64,000 bases of DNA from Candidatus Gullanella endobia. Lineage in GTDB: Bacteria > Pseudomonadota > Gammaproteobacteria > Enterobacterales > Enterobacteriaceae. The notes under the pieces were generated by a model. It saw only the letters and a list, made by a program, of their open reading frames with translations. It made no database searches and was not told where the DNA came from. Where the stretch lies: positions 744,001-808,000 of the forward strand of contig NZ_LN999832.1 in assembly GCF_900048035.1 (NCBI RefSeq). Reading direction: 5' to 3'. Of the stretch, positions 14,535 through 26,515 are shown piece after piece. Within the stretch, counting starts at the first letter, position 1. Each line of letters opens with the position of its first letter. The position numbers were made by a program, and so were the translations under genes.

Positions 14535-16271
14535 ATGAACAAAAATCGGCAACAAGTTTTAGTGCATTGGCTCCGATCGAAAAGTAAGTTAGTAAACTGC
14601 TGGTTACGTTTTTCTTTGATACTCGGTCTGGTAAATGCTATTATTATTATTACTCAAGCTTGGAAACTAGCCAGTTTACTACAAGCATTTATCATAAATA
14701 ATACCCCGCGTGCTGCGCTAAGTAGCGATTTTATCGCGTTAGCGTTGTTATTCGCATTACGAGCAGTTCTTAATTATTTACGTGAACGAATAAGTTTTAT
14801 TTCAGGGAGTTTACTACGTCGTCAAATCCGTGCTCAATTTTTAGATCGACTTTCTCGTTTAGGGCCAGCTTGGATCCGTGGGAAGCCTACCGGAAGCTGG
14901 AGTAGTATGTTACTTGAACAAATTGAGGATATGCATGATTTTTATGCATATTATTTGCCACAAATGTTATTATCGGTATTAGTACCAATAATGATTCTTG
15001 TTATAGTATTTTTTATTAATTGGGCTTCGGGGTTAATTTTTCTTTTAACCGCACCGTTAATTCCGCTATTTATGGTATTAGTCGGAATTGGTGCTGCTGA
15101 TGCAAACCAACGTAATTTTATAGCGTTAGCGCGCTTATCTGGCTATTTTCTTGATCGCTTGCGCGGACTTGAAACAATACGTTTATTCTTTCGTGCAGAA
15201 GCGGAAATTAAAAAATTATACTGTGCGACAGAGTTATTTCGTCAACGCACTATGGAAGTGTTACGACTAGCGTTTATCTCCTCTGGCGTATTGGAATTCT
15301 TTGTTTCGATCTCTGTTGCCGTAACAGCAGTATATTTTGGATTTTCTTACCTAGGAGAGCTACATTTCGGTAATTATGGCACTAGTATTACACTTTTCAC
15401 TGGTTTTATAGTGCTGATTTTATCTCAAGAATTCTTTCAGCCATTGCGTGATCTAGGAACATTCTATCATGCTAAAGCTCAAGCAGTAGGTGCTGCGGAA
15501 TCGTTTGTTTCTTTTTTAGAAAAAAACGATGAATTTTATGGTACTGGTAGCAAAAAGCTACCCCCTGGAGCAGTAAGTTTGCTCGCCTACGATCTTTGGA
15601 TACTAGCACCGGACGGCAGCGAACTTGCTGGACCGCTGAATTTTTCTATCCAAGCAGGACAGCGAGTTGCCATAATTGGTACTAGTGGTTCAGGTAAAAC
15701 TTCTCTGCTTAACGTTCTATTAGGATTTCTTCCATACCGCGGCTCTCTTCAAGTTAACGGCTGCGAGCTACGTGAACTTAAATCAAACTTATGGCACGAA
15801 CGATTAAGCTGGATTAGTCAGAATCCAGCATTACCAGCAATAACATTACGCGATAACATTCTATTAGGCGCATCAACTGCAAGTGAAGAACAATTAATGC
15901 GAGCAGTGAAAGATAGCTACGTATCAGAATTCCTTAATACATTGTCTAATGGACTGGATAGTAACATTGGCGAAGATGCTAAACTTCTCTCTATGGGCCA
16001 AGCACAGCGTGTTGCCTTAGCACGAGCCCTTATTCGCACTCCAGATTTACTATTACTTGATGAACCAACCGCAAGTCTTGATATTCATAGTGAGCAGTTG
16101 TTGATTAATGCAATAGAAAATTCTGCCTGTCGGCAAACAACATTATTAATAACCCATCAATTGAAGGCCATTAGATCTTTTGATATAGTTTGGGTAATGC
16201 ATAATGGTATTATTACGCAACAGGGATCTTATGATAATCTTATCGTTAGAAACGGGCTATGTCTGATTTAA
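14535..16271 (+). CDS. cydD: Heterodimeric thiol exporter, ABC subunit CydD
   Basis: CydD and CydC form an inner-membrane ABC transporter that exports glutathione and cysteine to the periplasm and is required to assemble cytochrome bd. 578 aa (E. coli 588). Residues 1 to about 310 are the six-helix membrane domain, including AGPAWI-like GPAWIRGKPTGSW and GMGAADAN-like GIGAADAN. The nucleotide-binding domain has Walker A GTSGSGKTS at about 382-390, ABC signature LSMGQ at 485-489 and Walker B LLLLDEPTASLD. The start is weakly preceded by a ribosome site but matches E. coli MNKSRQ as MNKNRQ. It lies 28 bp before cydC. Confidence 0.96.
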   Translation: MNKNRQQVLVHWLRSKSKLVNCWLRFSLILGLVNAIIIITQAWKLASLLQAFIINNTPRAALSSDFIALALLFALRAVLNYLRERISFISGSLLRRQIRAQFLDRLSRLGPAWIRGKPTGSWSSMLLEQIEDMHDFYAYYLPQMLLSVLVPIMILVIVFFINWASGLIFLLTAPLIPLFMVLVGIGAADANQRNFIALARLSGYFLDRLRGLETIRLFFRAEAEIKKLYCATELFRQRTMEVLRLAFISSGVLEFFVSISVAVTAVYFGFSYLGELHFGNYGTSITLFTGFIVLILSQEFFQPLRDLGTFYHAKAQAVGAAESFVSFLEKNDEFYGTGSKKLPPGAVSLLAYDLWILAPDGSELAGPLNFSIQAGQRVAIIGTSGSGKTSLLNVLLGFLPYRGSLQVNGCELRELKSNLWHERLSWISQNPALPAITLRDNILLGASTASEEQLMRAVKDSYVSEFLNTLSNGLDSNIGEDAKLLSMGQAQRVALARALIRTPDLLLLDEPTASLDIHSEQLLINAIENSACRQTTLLITHQLKAIRSFDIVWVMHNGIITQQGSYDNLIVRNGLCLI

Positions 16272-16299
16272 TTGCTTCTCGAAAAAAGGAGCCATAATA

Positions 16300-18042
16300 A
16301 TGCGAGTATTATTTCATTATTTTATTCTTCTATATCAACGTCATAGAATACAACTTTCTCTTGGTATTTTACTTGCTATCAGTACACTATTCGCTAGCAT
16401 TGGACTGCTAATGCTCTCTAGTTGGTTTCTTGCTAGTACAGCTACTGTTGGAGTTTTCGGTTTATACACTTTTAACTATATGTTACCTGCTGCTGGAGTA
16501 CGTGGCGCTGCAATTACTCGCACCATCAGCCGATGGGCAGAAAGAGTAGTTAACCATGACGCAACCTTCCGTGTATTACAAAATCTTCGGTGTTATATTT
16601 TTACTTATATTCTTTTTTCTCCTGGTACTATTGTTAGCTTAGAGCGGGGAAAAGTTCTAAATCGTTTAGTAGCAGATATTAATACTCTGGAACATCTTTA
16701 CCTGCGGGTTATATCTCCATTTATTGTAGCAATGGTAGTTACACTTACTGTAAGCACTAGCCTTTGTCTACTATATAGACAAGCAGGTTTACTACTTAGT
16801 ATCATAATACTAGCTATTCTAGTATTATTTCCTCCTCTGTTTTATATCATCAGCAAACCAGTAGGTGAAGCTCTCACTACCCTTCGTTCTGATTATCGTT
16901 TAAAACTGACCACTTGGCTTTCCAATAATGCTGAACTTACCCTTTATGGAGCCGAAAAATACTACCGTTACCGATTAGATATTACTGAACAGCGCTGGCA
17001 AGTACAACAGTGTCGTCAAAACTGTCTAAGTGCTAGCATAAAAAGTCTTTTAATATTGGTAACCGGACTAACATTAACTTTAATGTTATGGTTAGTATCC
17101 GGTAATTTAGGTAGCGATGGCTTGTCTGGTCCACTAGTAGCCTTGTTTGCTTTCGCAACACTTGCAGTCTTTGAAGCTTTAAGTCCATTAGCTGGGGCAT
17201 TTCAATATCTTGGACAAGTTATTGCCTGTGCTATTCGCCTTAATAGCATTATCCAGCAACCAAAAGAAGTTACTTTTCCAGAAAATGGAGCTATGCTACC
17301 AGCTACTAGCGTTTCTATTAAAATTAATCGGATACGATTTTGCTATCCAAAACAGACATCGCCAGCTATTAACGAACTAACTCTGCAGGTTTCTGCTGGT
17401 GAGCATATCGCTTTTCTTGGGCATACTGGAAGTGGAAAATCTACTCTTATAAAATTATTAACTCGTGCCTGGGATCCACAGAAAGGTGAAATTAAATTTA
17501 ATAATATCCTTCTGCGTGAATGGAGTGAAAGTGCGCTGCGTTCAATGACTACTGTAGTAGAGCAACGCATCCATATTTTTAGTGCTACGCTGCGCGATAA
17601 TCTTCTTTTAGCAGCACCGAATGCCGATGATAATCAATTAAAGGTCGCAATACAACAAGTTGGTCTTGATAAACTACTAAGGCATAAAGGTCTTAATACT
17701 TGGGTTGGTGAGGGAGGGCATACCCTCTCAGGCGGAGAGCAGCGTCGAATTGGCATTGCCCGTGCACTATTACATGACGCTCCACTTTGGTTACTTGATG
17801 AACCTACCGATGGGCTGGATTCTGTTAATGAAAAACAAATACTGCAATTACTCAGCAAACTTAAAAAAAGACGAACTGTGATTCTTATTACTCATCGGTT
17901 GCTGGGATTAGAACATTTTGACCGTATTTATATTTTGGATCGTGGTGCTCTTATTGAACAGGGAAATCATCAAATGCTAATGGCTCTTCGCGGGCGTTAT
18001 TATCACTATCATTATTCGGTAGAAAGATATATTAATGAATAA
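16300..18042 (+). CDS. cydC: Heterodimeric thiol exporter, ABC subunit CydC
   Basis: Second half of the CydDC exporter. 580 aa (E. coli 573). An N-terminal membrane domain of about 310 residues (with SWFLASTA, TRTISRWAERVVNHDATFRVL) precedes an ATPase domain with Walker A GHTGSGKST at about 374-382, signature LSGGEQRRIGIARAL at 476-490, Walker B LWLLDEPTDGLD, and the switch ILITHRL. Start ATG at 16300 has a strong AAAAAAGGAGCC site; with the 28-bp gap to cydD this is clearly one operon. The cytochrome bd genes are not in this window. Confidence 0.96.
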   Translation: MRVLFHYFILLYQRHRIQLSLGILLAISTLFASIGLLMLSSWFLASTATVGVFGLYTFNYMLPAAGVRGAAITRTISRWAERVVNHDATFRVLQNLRCYIFTYILFSPGTIVSLERGKVLNRLVADINTLEHLYLRVISPFIVAMVVTLTVSTSLCLLYRQAGLLLSIIILAILVLFPPLFYIISKPVGEALTTLRSDYRLKLTTWLSNNAELTLYGAEKYYRYRLDITEQRWQVQQCRQNCLSASIKSLLILVTGLTLTLMLWLVSGNLGSDGLSGPLVALFAFATLAVFEALSPLAGAFQYLGQVIACAIRLNSIIQQPKEVTFPENGAMLPATSVSIKINRIRFCYPKQTSPAINELTLQVSAGEHIAFLGHTGSGKSTLIKLLTRAWDPQKGEIKFNNILLREWSESALRSMTTVVEQRIHIFSATLRDNLLLAAPNADDNQLKVAIQQVGLDKLLRHKGLNTWVGEGGHTLSGGEQRRIGIARALLHDAPLWLLDEPTDGLDSVNEKQILQLLSKLKKRRTVILITHRLLGLEHFDRIYILDRGALIEQGNHQMLMALRGRYYHYHYSVERYINE

Positions 18043-18600
18043 TAAATAAATTATTTTTAGTATTTATACCTATCTAACTATTATAATGAGCGTTTAAGTT
18101 AAATTATATATTCTATATTTTATAATAAAAGGTATTAAATCTATCTAGGCATTAAAACCGTTTTGTTATCATCTATAATCAGTTTAGGTGTATTTTCTCT
18201 ATCTATTTTGATATACTAATATATTAGTTCTTAATTTATATAAATTAGCAAAAATATCAATATTTTTAAAATTAGTTCGATACTAAGAATCGCTAATTGA
18301 ACATATTAAAAATTATTATTAAAAATTTTATCAGTATCCATAGATTGATAAGTATTAATTACATATATTGTTACTATAATCGCTGGTCGGTATAAATAAT
18401 ATTTCGCCTAGATATTTTTATACAACTATTGCTTAAATTCAAACTAACTACTTATAAACTCAAGCTATTTTTCTAATAATAGAAAGCTCCATTCATTTCC
18501 TATTTTTTCTAAAATCGATAGATAATTTAGTTTTCTTTTATCATTTCATTTATTTACATAATGAATTTTTTTCGGTATTATTTTCTAATTAAATATTTAT
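18043..18600. other. cydC-infA intergenic region
   Basis: In E. coli the aat gene lies between cydC and infA. Here only about 560 AT-rich bases remain and nothing resembling Aat was found. Confidence 0.5.
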
Positions 18601-18632
18601 AATGTTTATATTTTAAAATGTTTATATTTTAA
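18601..18632 (+). repeat. Perfect 16-bp tandem duplication at the infA ribosome binding site
   Basis: The unit AATGTTTATATTTTAA occurs twice back to back (18601-18616, 18617-18632). The second copy overlaps the start of the AAGAGG ribosome binding site of infA, whose ATG is at 18642, so the duplication lengthened the leader by 16 bases without moving the binding site. Confidence 0.9.
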
Positions 18633-18860
<228 letters not shown>

Positions 18861-19379
18861 GACTATATAAACGTGTTGACTGAAATAATATCTAATTAGT
18901 ATCGCTTTATCAAAATATATCACCATATAGGCGATAATATTCTTTGTATATCTAGCGATTACGTAATATTTCTTTTATGCATCTGTTAATCCTAGATAAT
19001 GTTTTTATTTTATTTTTTTATTTTTTAGAAAATTATCCTTTTCATTTTTAATGAAATATATTGAGTAAAATAGATAATTAAGCAAAATATACCTCAATAT
19101 AGAAAATTTTATTAAACAAGTAAAATATAGAAGGAATATTATCAGATTATCTTTATTTTCAAAAAAAGATCACTTTTTATTCTAAAAAAGATAATAAAAT
19201 TAATAAAGTAAAACTGTATTTTTATTATCTAACTTATATTTATTAAATATACTTTGTAGTAGCTATTTTAAGTGTTAAAAAATTTTGTCACGATTATTTT
19301 ATCCAGCACTGCACTAAAATTACAGAAATCAGTTAGATTAAACTAGTTAATTTAAAATACTTAATATAGTAATAAGAGA

Positions 19380-19413
19380 AACAACGATTTATCTACAATG
19401 ATAAATCGTTGTT
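19380..19413. terminator. Hairpin, 14-bp perfect stem, possible terminator
   Basis: Arms AACAACGATTTATC and GATAAATCGTTGTT around loop TACAAT. It lies 127 bp beyond the asnS stop and 520 bp beyond infA, in a convergent region. There is no clear U-run on either side, so a terminator role is only suggested by position. Confidence 0.45.
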
Positions 19414-19434
19414 AAATTTAAGTAATACGTTTAT

Positions 19435-19460
19435 TACTATTTTAGTATACTAAAATAGTA
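19435..19460. repeat. 26-bp perfect palindrome downstream of asnS
   Basis: TACTATTTTAGTA followed directly by its complement, only 22 bp after the preceding hairpin and 80 bp from the asnS stop. May work with it to stop convergent transcripts. Confidence 0.8.
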
Positions 19461-19539
19461 CAAGCAGAATTACTATCATAGCAAAATGGAAATTATAAAA
19501 ACTAGTCTTTTATATGTATTTTTAATAAAATACTCAATC

Positions 19540-20940
19540 TTAAAAATTAGCATTACGTGGACTTCGTGGAAAAGGTATTACATCACGAATATTCTTTATT
19601 CCTGTAATATATGCTATTAGTCGTTCAAAACCTAATCCAAAACCTGAATGTGGGACAGTTCCATACCGACGTAAATCTCTGTACCACCAATAATTTTCTT
19701 TATTAAGTCCTATTTCTTCTAAGCGCTGATCTAGTTGGTTTAGACGCTCCTCACGCTGTGACCCACCGATAATTTCACCAATCCCTGGTACTAGCAAATC
19801 CATAGCCGCGACAGTTTTTCCATCATTATTTATTCGCATATAAAAGGGCTTAATATCTTTAGGATAATTCTTTACTATTACTGGTACTTTAAAATGTGTT
19901 TCCACTAAATAACGTTCATGTTCAGAAGATAAATTCATCCCCCAGGAAACTGGATTTTCAAAAACATAATTACAGCTTTTCAAAATCTCTATTGCTTCAG
20001 TGTAATCAAGTTGAATAAAATCTGCATTGATAATTTTTTTTAGGCGGTTTATTACCTCTTTATTAATCCGATTAGCGAAGAATTGCATATCGTCAGCTCG
20101 TTCAGTTAATATTATCTGAAATACATATTTAAGCATAGCTTCTGCGAAAATAGTAATATCGCTAAGAGTAGCAAACGCTACTTCAGGCTCAACCATCCAA
20201 AATTCAGCGAGATGGCGGCTAGTATTAGAGTTTTCTGCCCGAAATATTGGGCCAAAAGTATAGATTTTTGATAAAGCACAGGCGTAACTTTCACCATTTA
20301 ACTGTCCTGAAACTGTTAAAAAAGTTTCTTTACCAAAGAAGTCTTTATTATAATTAATTTCTCCAACAGGGGTGCGCGGCAAATTTTCCAAATCGAGCGT
20401 GGATACTCGAAACATTTCACCGGAACCTTCTGTGTTTGAAGTAGTAATCAATGGTGTGGATATCCATAAAAAACCTTGCTCATCCATGAATTTATGAATA
20501 GACCTTGCTAAGGTATGGCGAACTCGAGTCATTGCACCAATTAGGTTAGTGCGTGGTCTCAAATGAGCAACTTCGCGTAGATATTCCATACTATGGTGCT
20601 TAGCTGCCATAGGATAGGTATCTGGATCATCTACTAAACCGAATACTTTAACTGCTTTTGCCTGAATTTCGTAACACTGACCTCTACCAAGAGATTCTAC
20701 TATAAAACCAGTAACCGATACGGAACAACCTGTTGTCAAGCGTAGAATATCTTTCTGATAATTTATTAAAGTGTTCTTAATAACAGCTTGTAAAGAATGA
20801 AAGCAGGAACCATCATAGACAGAAAGAAAGCAAATTCCAGCTTTAGAGTCACGGCAGGTACGTACCCAACCTTGTACAGTGACCTCACTATCAGACGGCA
20901 CACATCCTTTCAGCACATCGATTATAGGCACTATACTCAT
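19540..20940 (-). CDS. asnS: Asparaginyl-tRNA synthetase
   Basis: Class IIb synthetase charging tRNA-Asn. 466 aa, the E. coli length. An N-terminal OB-fold anticodon-binding domain ([14 protein letters not shown]) is followed by the catalytic core with [20 protein letters not shown] (motif 2), [15 protein letters not shown], and motif 3 [20 protein letters not shown]. Start ATG at 20940, with AAAGAG upstream. No direct operon partner. The gene lies upstream of a 4.8-kb desert that separates it from fabA. Confidence 0.97.
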   Translation of the reverse strand: MSIVPIIDVLKGCVPSDSEVTVQGWVRTCRDSKAGICFLSVYDGSCFHSLQAVIKNTLINYQKDILRLTTGCSVSVTGFIVESLGRGQCYEIQAKAVKVFGLVDDPDTYPMAAKHHSMEYLREVAHLRPRTNLIGAMTRVRHTLARSIHKFMDEQGFLWISTPLITTSNTEGSGEMFRVSTLDLENLPRTPVGEINYNKDFFGKETFLTVSGQLNGESYACALSKIYTFGPIFRAENSNTSRHLAEFWMVEPEVAFATLSDITIFAEAMLKYVFQIILTERADDMQFFANRINKEVINRLKKIINADFIQLDYTEAIEILKSCNYVFENPVSWGMNLSSEHERYLVETHFKVPVIVKNYPKDIKPFYMRINNDGKTVAAMDLLVPGIGEIIGGSQREERLNQLDQRLEEIGLNKENYWWYRDLRRYGTVPHSGFGLGFERLIAYITGIKNIRDVIPFPRSPRNANF

Positions 20941-23107
20941 ATAATACTCTTTTTAGTTAATAGGAAAAAGAATTTTTAATCAATCACAGACCATAATATA
21001 ATCTTTTCTATCGAAAAACTACAACAGAAAACTATACATCTATATATTTCTGATAGCGAGTTAATGACTAATTATTAATAGTATAAAATTATTTTCTTTT
21101 TCTATTTTTACTAAATTATCTGTATTATAGGATCTATATCCTAATCAAGATAGATAAAACTGGCATGAATCGAGAAAAACGTATTTATTATAATATAGTC
21201 GGTAAACATACCCTTTAACTTATTTTTATCTGAATTTTATATAGTTATCTCTGTAGCGAAGATAATGATTATTTACCAGACAAGGCTGATCTTTTAACAT
21301 ATTTGAAATCATTACGGAAGCTTATGTTACAATTCAGTGATAACTTTAAAGTATAAAGCATACTTAACGTGAAAAGACTACTAAGTATTGAAATCGACTA
21401 ATCGGAAAGAAAAGATTCAGATTTTGTTTATTCGATCAATAGTTAAATTTTAAAATATTTTTATTATTATATCATATATTGTCATTAATTTTATGATAAC
21501 ATCCATCTCATTCTAAATTAGAGCAAAGTCTTATCATAATCAATTTTTTGTATAATTGCTACGTAAAAATAAAAGCATGCAGATAAGCAAAATTATTTTT
21601 ATTTAATTTCAAATTATATACTATATCTGCTTATTTACTGATATTGATAATAGTTGATAATATATTCGTAATAAAAATCTTTTTTCCAATAATAAAATTT
21701 TATATTGATCATAGCTTCATCATAAAATAATAAAACACAGTCTGCTGAATATATATGTTATATATTAGTATCAAATATTAAGTATCAACTTTAAGATAAG
21801 ATTAAAAGCAGAACTTATAAGCAATATTATTATGAAATTTTTAGTCGGATAATTAGATTATAGTTAGTATAATAATATTATAACTAAATATGCTTATATT
21901 GTATTGTTCATTTATTGAAGTATTGATAATTGTATTACACATAACCTATGTTATTTTTTATAAAACGTATTCTACAAATTATAAATTTTATTATATTAAT
22001 TTTTCTATACTATTCATTTTAACAAACTTAGCAGTACAGATTTATACTGATAATATAAATTAATTATAATATGATAAAAATAGAAGAAAAAATTGATATC
22101 ATTAGCATATACTATAATTACAGTATTATCGATATCTATCTAAATTTTAGGTTTCAAGACAACTATTTTCATTAAAAAACCAATACTATTATTTATAATA
22201 GCTCAGTGAGTATACTTTTACCGATAAATAGTAAAGTTTATTCCTACTAAAAATGCTAGTAGATAGTTAATAATAAGCATATTATCGTATATGTTCTATA
22301 TAGTTAATTATCTAAAAAATTAATTACTAATTTTTGCTTTAATTGTCAAGACGATGATTCATTCTGTAATAACATTATATTAGAGAATATTTTCTTGCTC
22401 TGGAGAAGTGCTTTATATTCAAAGCAAAGCGAATATGTTTCTGCCATATTGTTTTTATATAAATTACCTAGATATATTTGTTTGTATGGTTCACTACCTA
22501 TATTTAGTAATGTAAACAAAATTATCTTTTTCTACGTCATTTTTCTATAATTAAAACAATTGTAATGATTACAGTGAAAATAGTGATAGCTACTCTTTAG
22601 TTATCTAAGAGGATCTATTTCTGAAATCTTATCATCTTTTTTGCGGTGATAATTAATCTATTTCATATCTCTAGAATAAATTAATTGTTTTCTTGTAAGA
22701 AAGTCTTATTAGAGTTATTTATAATCGTAATAATATAAATTATGCTAACTTAGCAATAGTATCTTTTAAAAATATTATGCATTGGGATAAAATTTTTTAT
22801 CTTAAGTGCAGATATAGATATTTATATAATAACAGCAATTTATTTTAATCTGAGTGTTATGCAAAGTAAGGAGTTGAATATTCTTAATATTAAGCATATA
22901 TCGATCTGAGCAAAAACGGTAAAATATTTAGATTATTTTAATATCGAATAAGCAATCAGAAATAGTTATTTAATAACTGGAATAGCAACTTTATTTCATA
23001 TTTTAAGATACTAGCTCAATAGCGTATCTTGTTCAACTAGATAACATCATCAAAAATGAATATTTTACATCTTAATAGCGTATAAAACGCAAGAGTTATT
23101 TACATGT

Positions 23108-23141
23108 AATATACTATATTATTTAAATAATATAGTATATT
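23108..23141. repeat. 34-bp perfect palindrome
   Basis: Two 17-bp arms with no spacer (left arm AATATACTATATTATTT). It lies in the middle of a desert, more than 2 kb from any gene, so a terminator role for a present-day gene is unlikely. Confidence 0.9.
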
Positions 23142-24729
23142 TTGCTACTTTCATTAAAACGATAGCAAAAAATTATCAATATTGACTTAATATGATCTGA
23201 TATTAGTTTATCTAGCCAGGGATATCGCTACTAATAGTAAAATATAATTATATCGCCGAGTTTAAGCACCATACACTTCACATTGTGTAAATAACGTCGG
23301 AAAATATTAGACCTATTAGAAAATAGAAGATAAATATTTTACTAAATATTAAACTATATAATAACTATAGATAGATTATCTTTTTTCAGTATGGGGTCAT
23401 AATCCCCCCGTAAGTTTATTAATGAATGTTACTAAAATTACAGATTTTTATTTTTTATTATATTACTTCAATACTAATTCTCTTATTTTGAGCGAGTATT
23501 CTATAGCTAGAAAAGCTAGATTATTCTTATATCGATTAGAAATTAATTACACTGATATAATTTTCTACTAATTATTTTCTTTATTCGAATATGAATAAAA
23601 TTCTTTCATTTATTTATTTTCTTTTGAATGCATTTTATCAGAAATAATGGTAGCTACTAATTATATTGTTGCATATCATTGATACTTTCCTTAGTGTTTC
23701 TTGATCATAAAGTATGATTTTATTCTGGCTAGGAAAAATATCAAATATCATATTGAAATATTTGCTTTTATGTATTTCTTAACTGCTGCATATATTATAT
23801 GATATTTAGAGATTATGATAGTTCGGTACGTTTTACTACTGATTAATACCAGCACACTGCCAATTTAACGATATAATAACAGAAATAGTAATGGTAAAAA
23901 CATTACAACTATTATATTAGGCAATATTGATGGTTTAATTTGATAAATTTTATAACCATGATAATTAGTTTATTGATCAATAAGTTAATTTATAAGCTAC
24001 TACGTTATTGGCAGATGTGATAAATTAGTAAAATTGCCACTTGGTTATCTTATTTTTAGTGAGAATCATTCAGTCATATCTAAACGTTTATCGGCGAATT
24101 TACTATCAATAATCTAACGATATTCAATGCAATTGACAATAATCTATTTTTAATTAAAATTTAAACTAAAATGAATATATCTAATTCTTAGATCTTCTTA
24201 AGCATAATTTGGGTCGTTTCTCCAATTTAAGCGCTATAGCTTTCTTTATCAATAGATAATACAAATAGTATTAAAATACCTAAAAAACTAGAAAAATTCA
24301 TCTATAGATTTATTTGAAAATCAATAAAGTGTTAGTTGATGTATAAACTTCAATAAATATAATAAGTGAATCACTTATCTTATTTAGTTGCATGTACGGA
24401 TAAAAAATTACTTTTGACAGTAATACTTATACTAATTATTTTCTGGTAGCGTCATTTTCAACAAAACATTAATATTCTAAAACGTTTTTTAGACGGCAAA
24501 TAATTTTGCTCAGTAATATCTTAAATAACAATTTAACGAAATATCTTTTCATTATTAATTTATTTTCTTATATTAATAAATAATAATCTAATCATTGGTG
24601 ATAATTAATAATAAAAAAGCATTTTAGTATCATAATAACTAATTAAAAAAGTATTTTTATTAACTCGATCCAGAGCAGTTAATGGATTAACACTTTAACA
24701 GCTTAAATATATTATTGGCATCCTAATAG

Positions 24730-24763
24730 GATGATTAATACACTAATTAGTATATTAATCATC
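24730..24763. repeat. 34-bp near-perfect palindrome
   Basis: Arms GATGATTAATA and TATTAATCATC enclose ACTAATTAGT, itself a palindrome, with a single mismatched pair between them. About 1 kb beyond the 3' end of fabA, with no adjacent gene. Confidence 0.85.
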
Positions 24764-25755
24764 AACTTTATGTGGATTACCTTTAAAAATTCACTTAGAA
24801 TATCTAAAGATTGGATAAAGACGATAATAATATTGATATATTCAACACTATGATTTTAGTTTTAGCGAGGTGGAACAATTATACTCCGAATTCAATTAAT
24901 AATAAAAACTATATCCATTTCATTTAGTAAAGATCTGTAATACCAACTTGCTCATTATAGACAGGGAAAATAACAGTTTGTATTTTAATTATTTAAATTC
25001 CATTCAAGTATGACTTTCAATGGATTACGTTTAATAAAGGATATTGTTAGTAAAAATAGTTATTCTTAAAAAGAACAATATATTAAAGTTGCTTTTTAGT
25101 TTATTTTATTTTTATTAATTAATAATAGACAAATACCTTATTTATTGCTACTAATAGGATATTAATAACTAAAACTATATTATATGAAATTTTATTAAGT
25201 TATATAAAATTTTAAGCGACTAAGAATAATTCACTACTTTAGTATGCGATGTTACAGAGTTATATGCCTTTACTGTGTTGTTAAAATATTTATTACCTTT
25301 ATGTTTTACTATTTAAAGTCTATAAATATTTTACCTTATATTTTAGTATTATAAATATAATAATATTAAAATTTAATATAGTTTATTGAATATTAAAGGT
25401 ACTATCGATTATAATGTTATTTACTGCTATAGCAAAATTCGTCTAAATATTGACTAATTATGCCTTAGCTATTAATTTAAGTAGTATCCTGGATAATTTG
25501 TCCTCTATCTGATGTGAATATATTAAGGTTATTATGCCTTGTCTTAGTATACTGAGTATAATATAAGAAATAGATAGATAGACTATGTATAAATAGGTCT
25601 ATATGGAATTAGTGTACGTCTCCCTTAAAGATAAATACAAATTATATAAAATTATTTATAATTTTATTATTAACTTATAAAGCTTATAATATGTAAATTT
25701 TACAGGCATTGAGAATAATTAAACAAATAATTAATTAATGTTATGCTATAAAATA

Positions 25756-26274
25756 TCATAAAACAGTAGTATCTTTAAATAAGCCAACCTTCAGATCACT
25801 AGCAGTATAAATGATAGTACCATCGCATAGCACTTCACCATCTGCCATTCCCATTACTAATTTACGATTAATGACTCGACTTAAATGGATCCGATAGGTT
25901 ACTTTTTTCGCGCTTGCTAAGATTTGTCCAGTGAATTTTACTTCGCCTACGCCTAGTGCGCGACCTTTACCTTCCCCACCGAGCCAACCTAAATAGAAAC
26001 CGACTAACTGCCACATGCCATCTAGACATAAACAACCAGGCATTACTGGATCGCCGATAAAATGGCAATCGAAAAACCACATATCCGAGTGAATATCTAG
26101 TTCTGCTTCTACGAAGCCTTTTCTATAATTACCGCCATCTTCTGTCATTTTAACTACTCTATCCATCATCAGCATATTTGGTGCAGGCAACTGCGGACCC
26201 CTTTTGCCGAATAGTTCACTGCGGCTAGATGCCAGCAGGTCTTCTTTTGTATAGGATTCGCGTTTATCTACCAT
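25756..26274 (-). CDS. fabA: 3-hydroxydecanoyl-ACP dehydratase/isomerase
   Basis: Dimeric hot-dog fold enzyme that dehydrates 3-hydroxydecanoyl-ACP and isomerises the trans-2 to the cis-3 double bond, the entry to unsaturated fatty acids. 172 aa, the E. coli length. Catalytic His71 is in [14 protein letters not shown] and Asp85 in [14 protein letters not shown], both present; the [10 protein letters not shown] strand is also conserved. Start ATG at 26274 matches E. coli [10 protein letters not shown]. No conserved neighbour remains. FabB, needed to extend the cis product, is not in this window. Confidence 0.97.
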   Translation of the reverse strand: MVDKRESYTKEDLLASSRSELFGKRGPQLPAPNMLMMDRVVKMTEDGGNYRKGFVEAELDIHSDMWFFDCHFIGDPVMPGCLCLDGMWQLVGFYLGWLGGEGKGRALGVGEVKFTGQILASAKKVTYRIHLSRVINRKLVMGMADGEVLCDGTIIYTASDLKVGLFKDTTVL

Positions 26275-26449
26275 ATTTCTCTAAACCTTAATTATTAAGT
26301 TTTCTATATTATCAGAGTCGATATACCGCTGACAGTTCTATTAGTTCTGGTTAAACTAATTTAGTTAGCAAAAACAAAAAAGAAAAATCTTGCCTTTTAC
26401 ATATTAATATTAGAGAAATTGTTTTTCGCATATCGTTTTAGTATCATTA

Positions 26450-26515
26450 TTATATAAATATACGTAATGAATATTAGCAATATTATATAAATATACGTAA
26501 TGAATATTAGCAATA
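26450..26515. repeat. Perfect 33-bp tandem duplication upstream of fabA
   Basis: Unit beginning TTATATAAATATACG and ending TTAGCAATA is present twice without any difference (26450-26482, 26483-26515), 176 bp upstream of the fabA start. Perfect identity in DNA of this kind implies a recent event. Confidence 0.92.

Larger units (their letters stand above)
18861..19539. other. Convergent intergenic region infA / asnS
   Basis: 679 AT-rich bases between two convergent genes. The only notable content is two strong inverted repeats (19380-19413, 19435-19460) near the asnS end. I see no gene or tRNA. Confidence 0.5.
20941..25755. other. 4.8-kb gene desert between asnS and fabA
   Basis: In E. coli this interval holds pncB, pepN, pyrD, rlmL, uup, pqiAB and rmf. 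All are gone as open frames and I could not recognise fragments. Slightly less AT-rich patches at about 22,380-22,460 and 23,210-23,300 may be fossil coding DNA but no family could be assigned. Two long palindromic elements (23108-23141 and 24730-24763) are present. Confidence 0.5.

Noticed and set aside
23211-23300. Slightly GC-richer patch considered as a tRNA or gene remnant
   Set aside because: No cloverleaf, no CCA end, and no recognisable translation in any frame.
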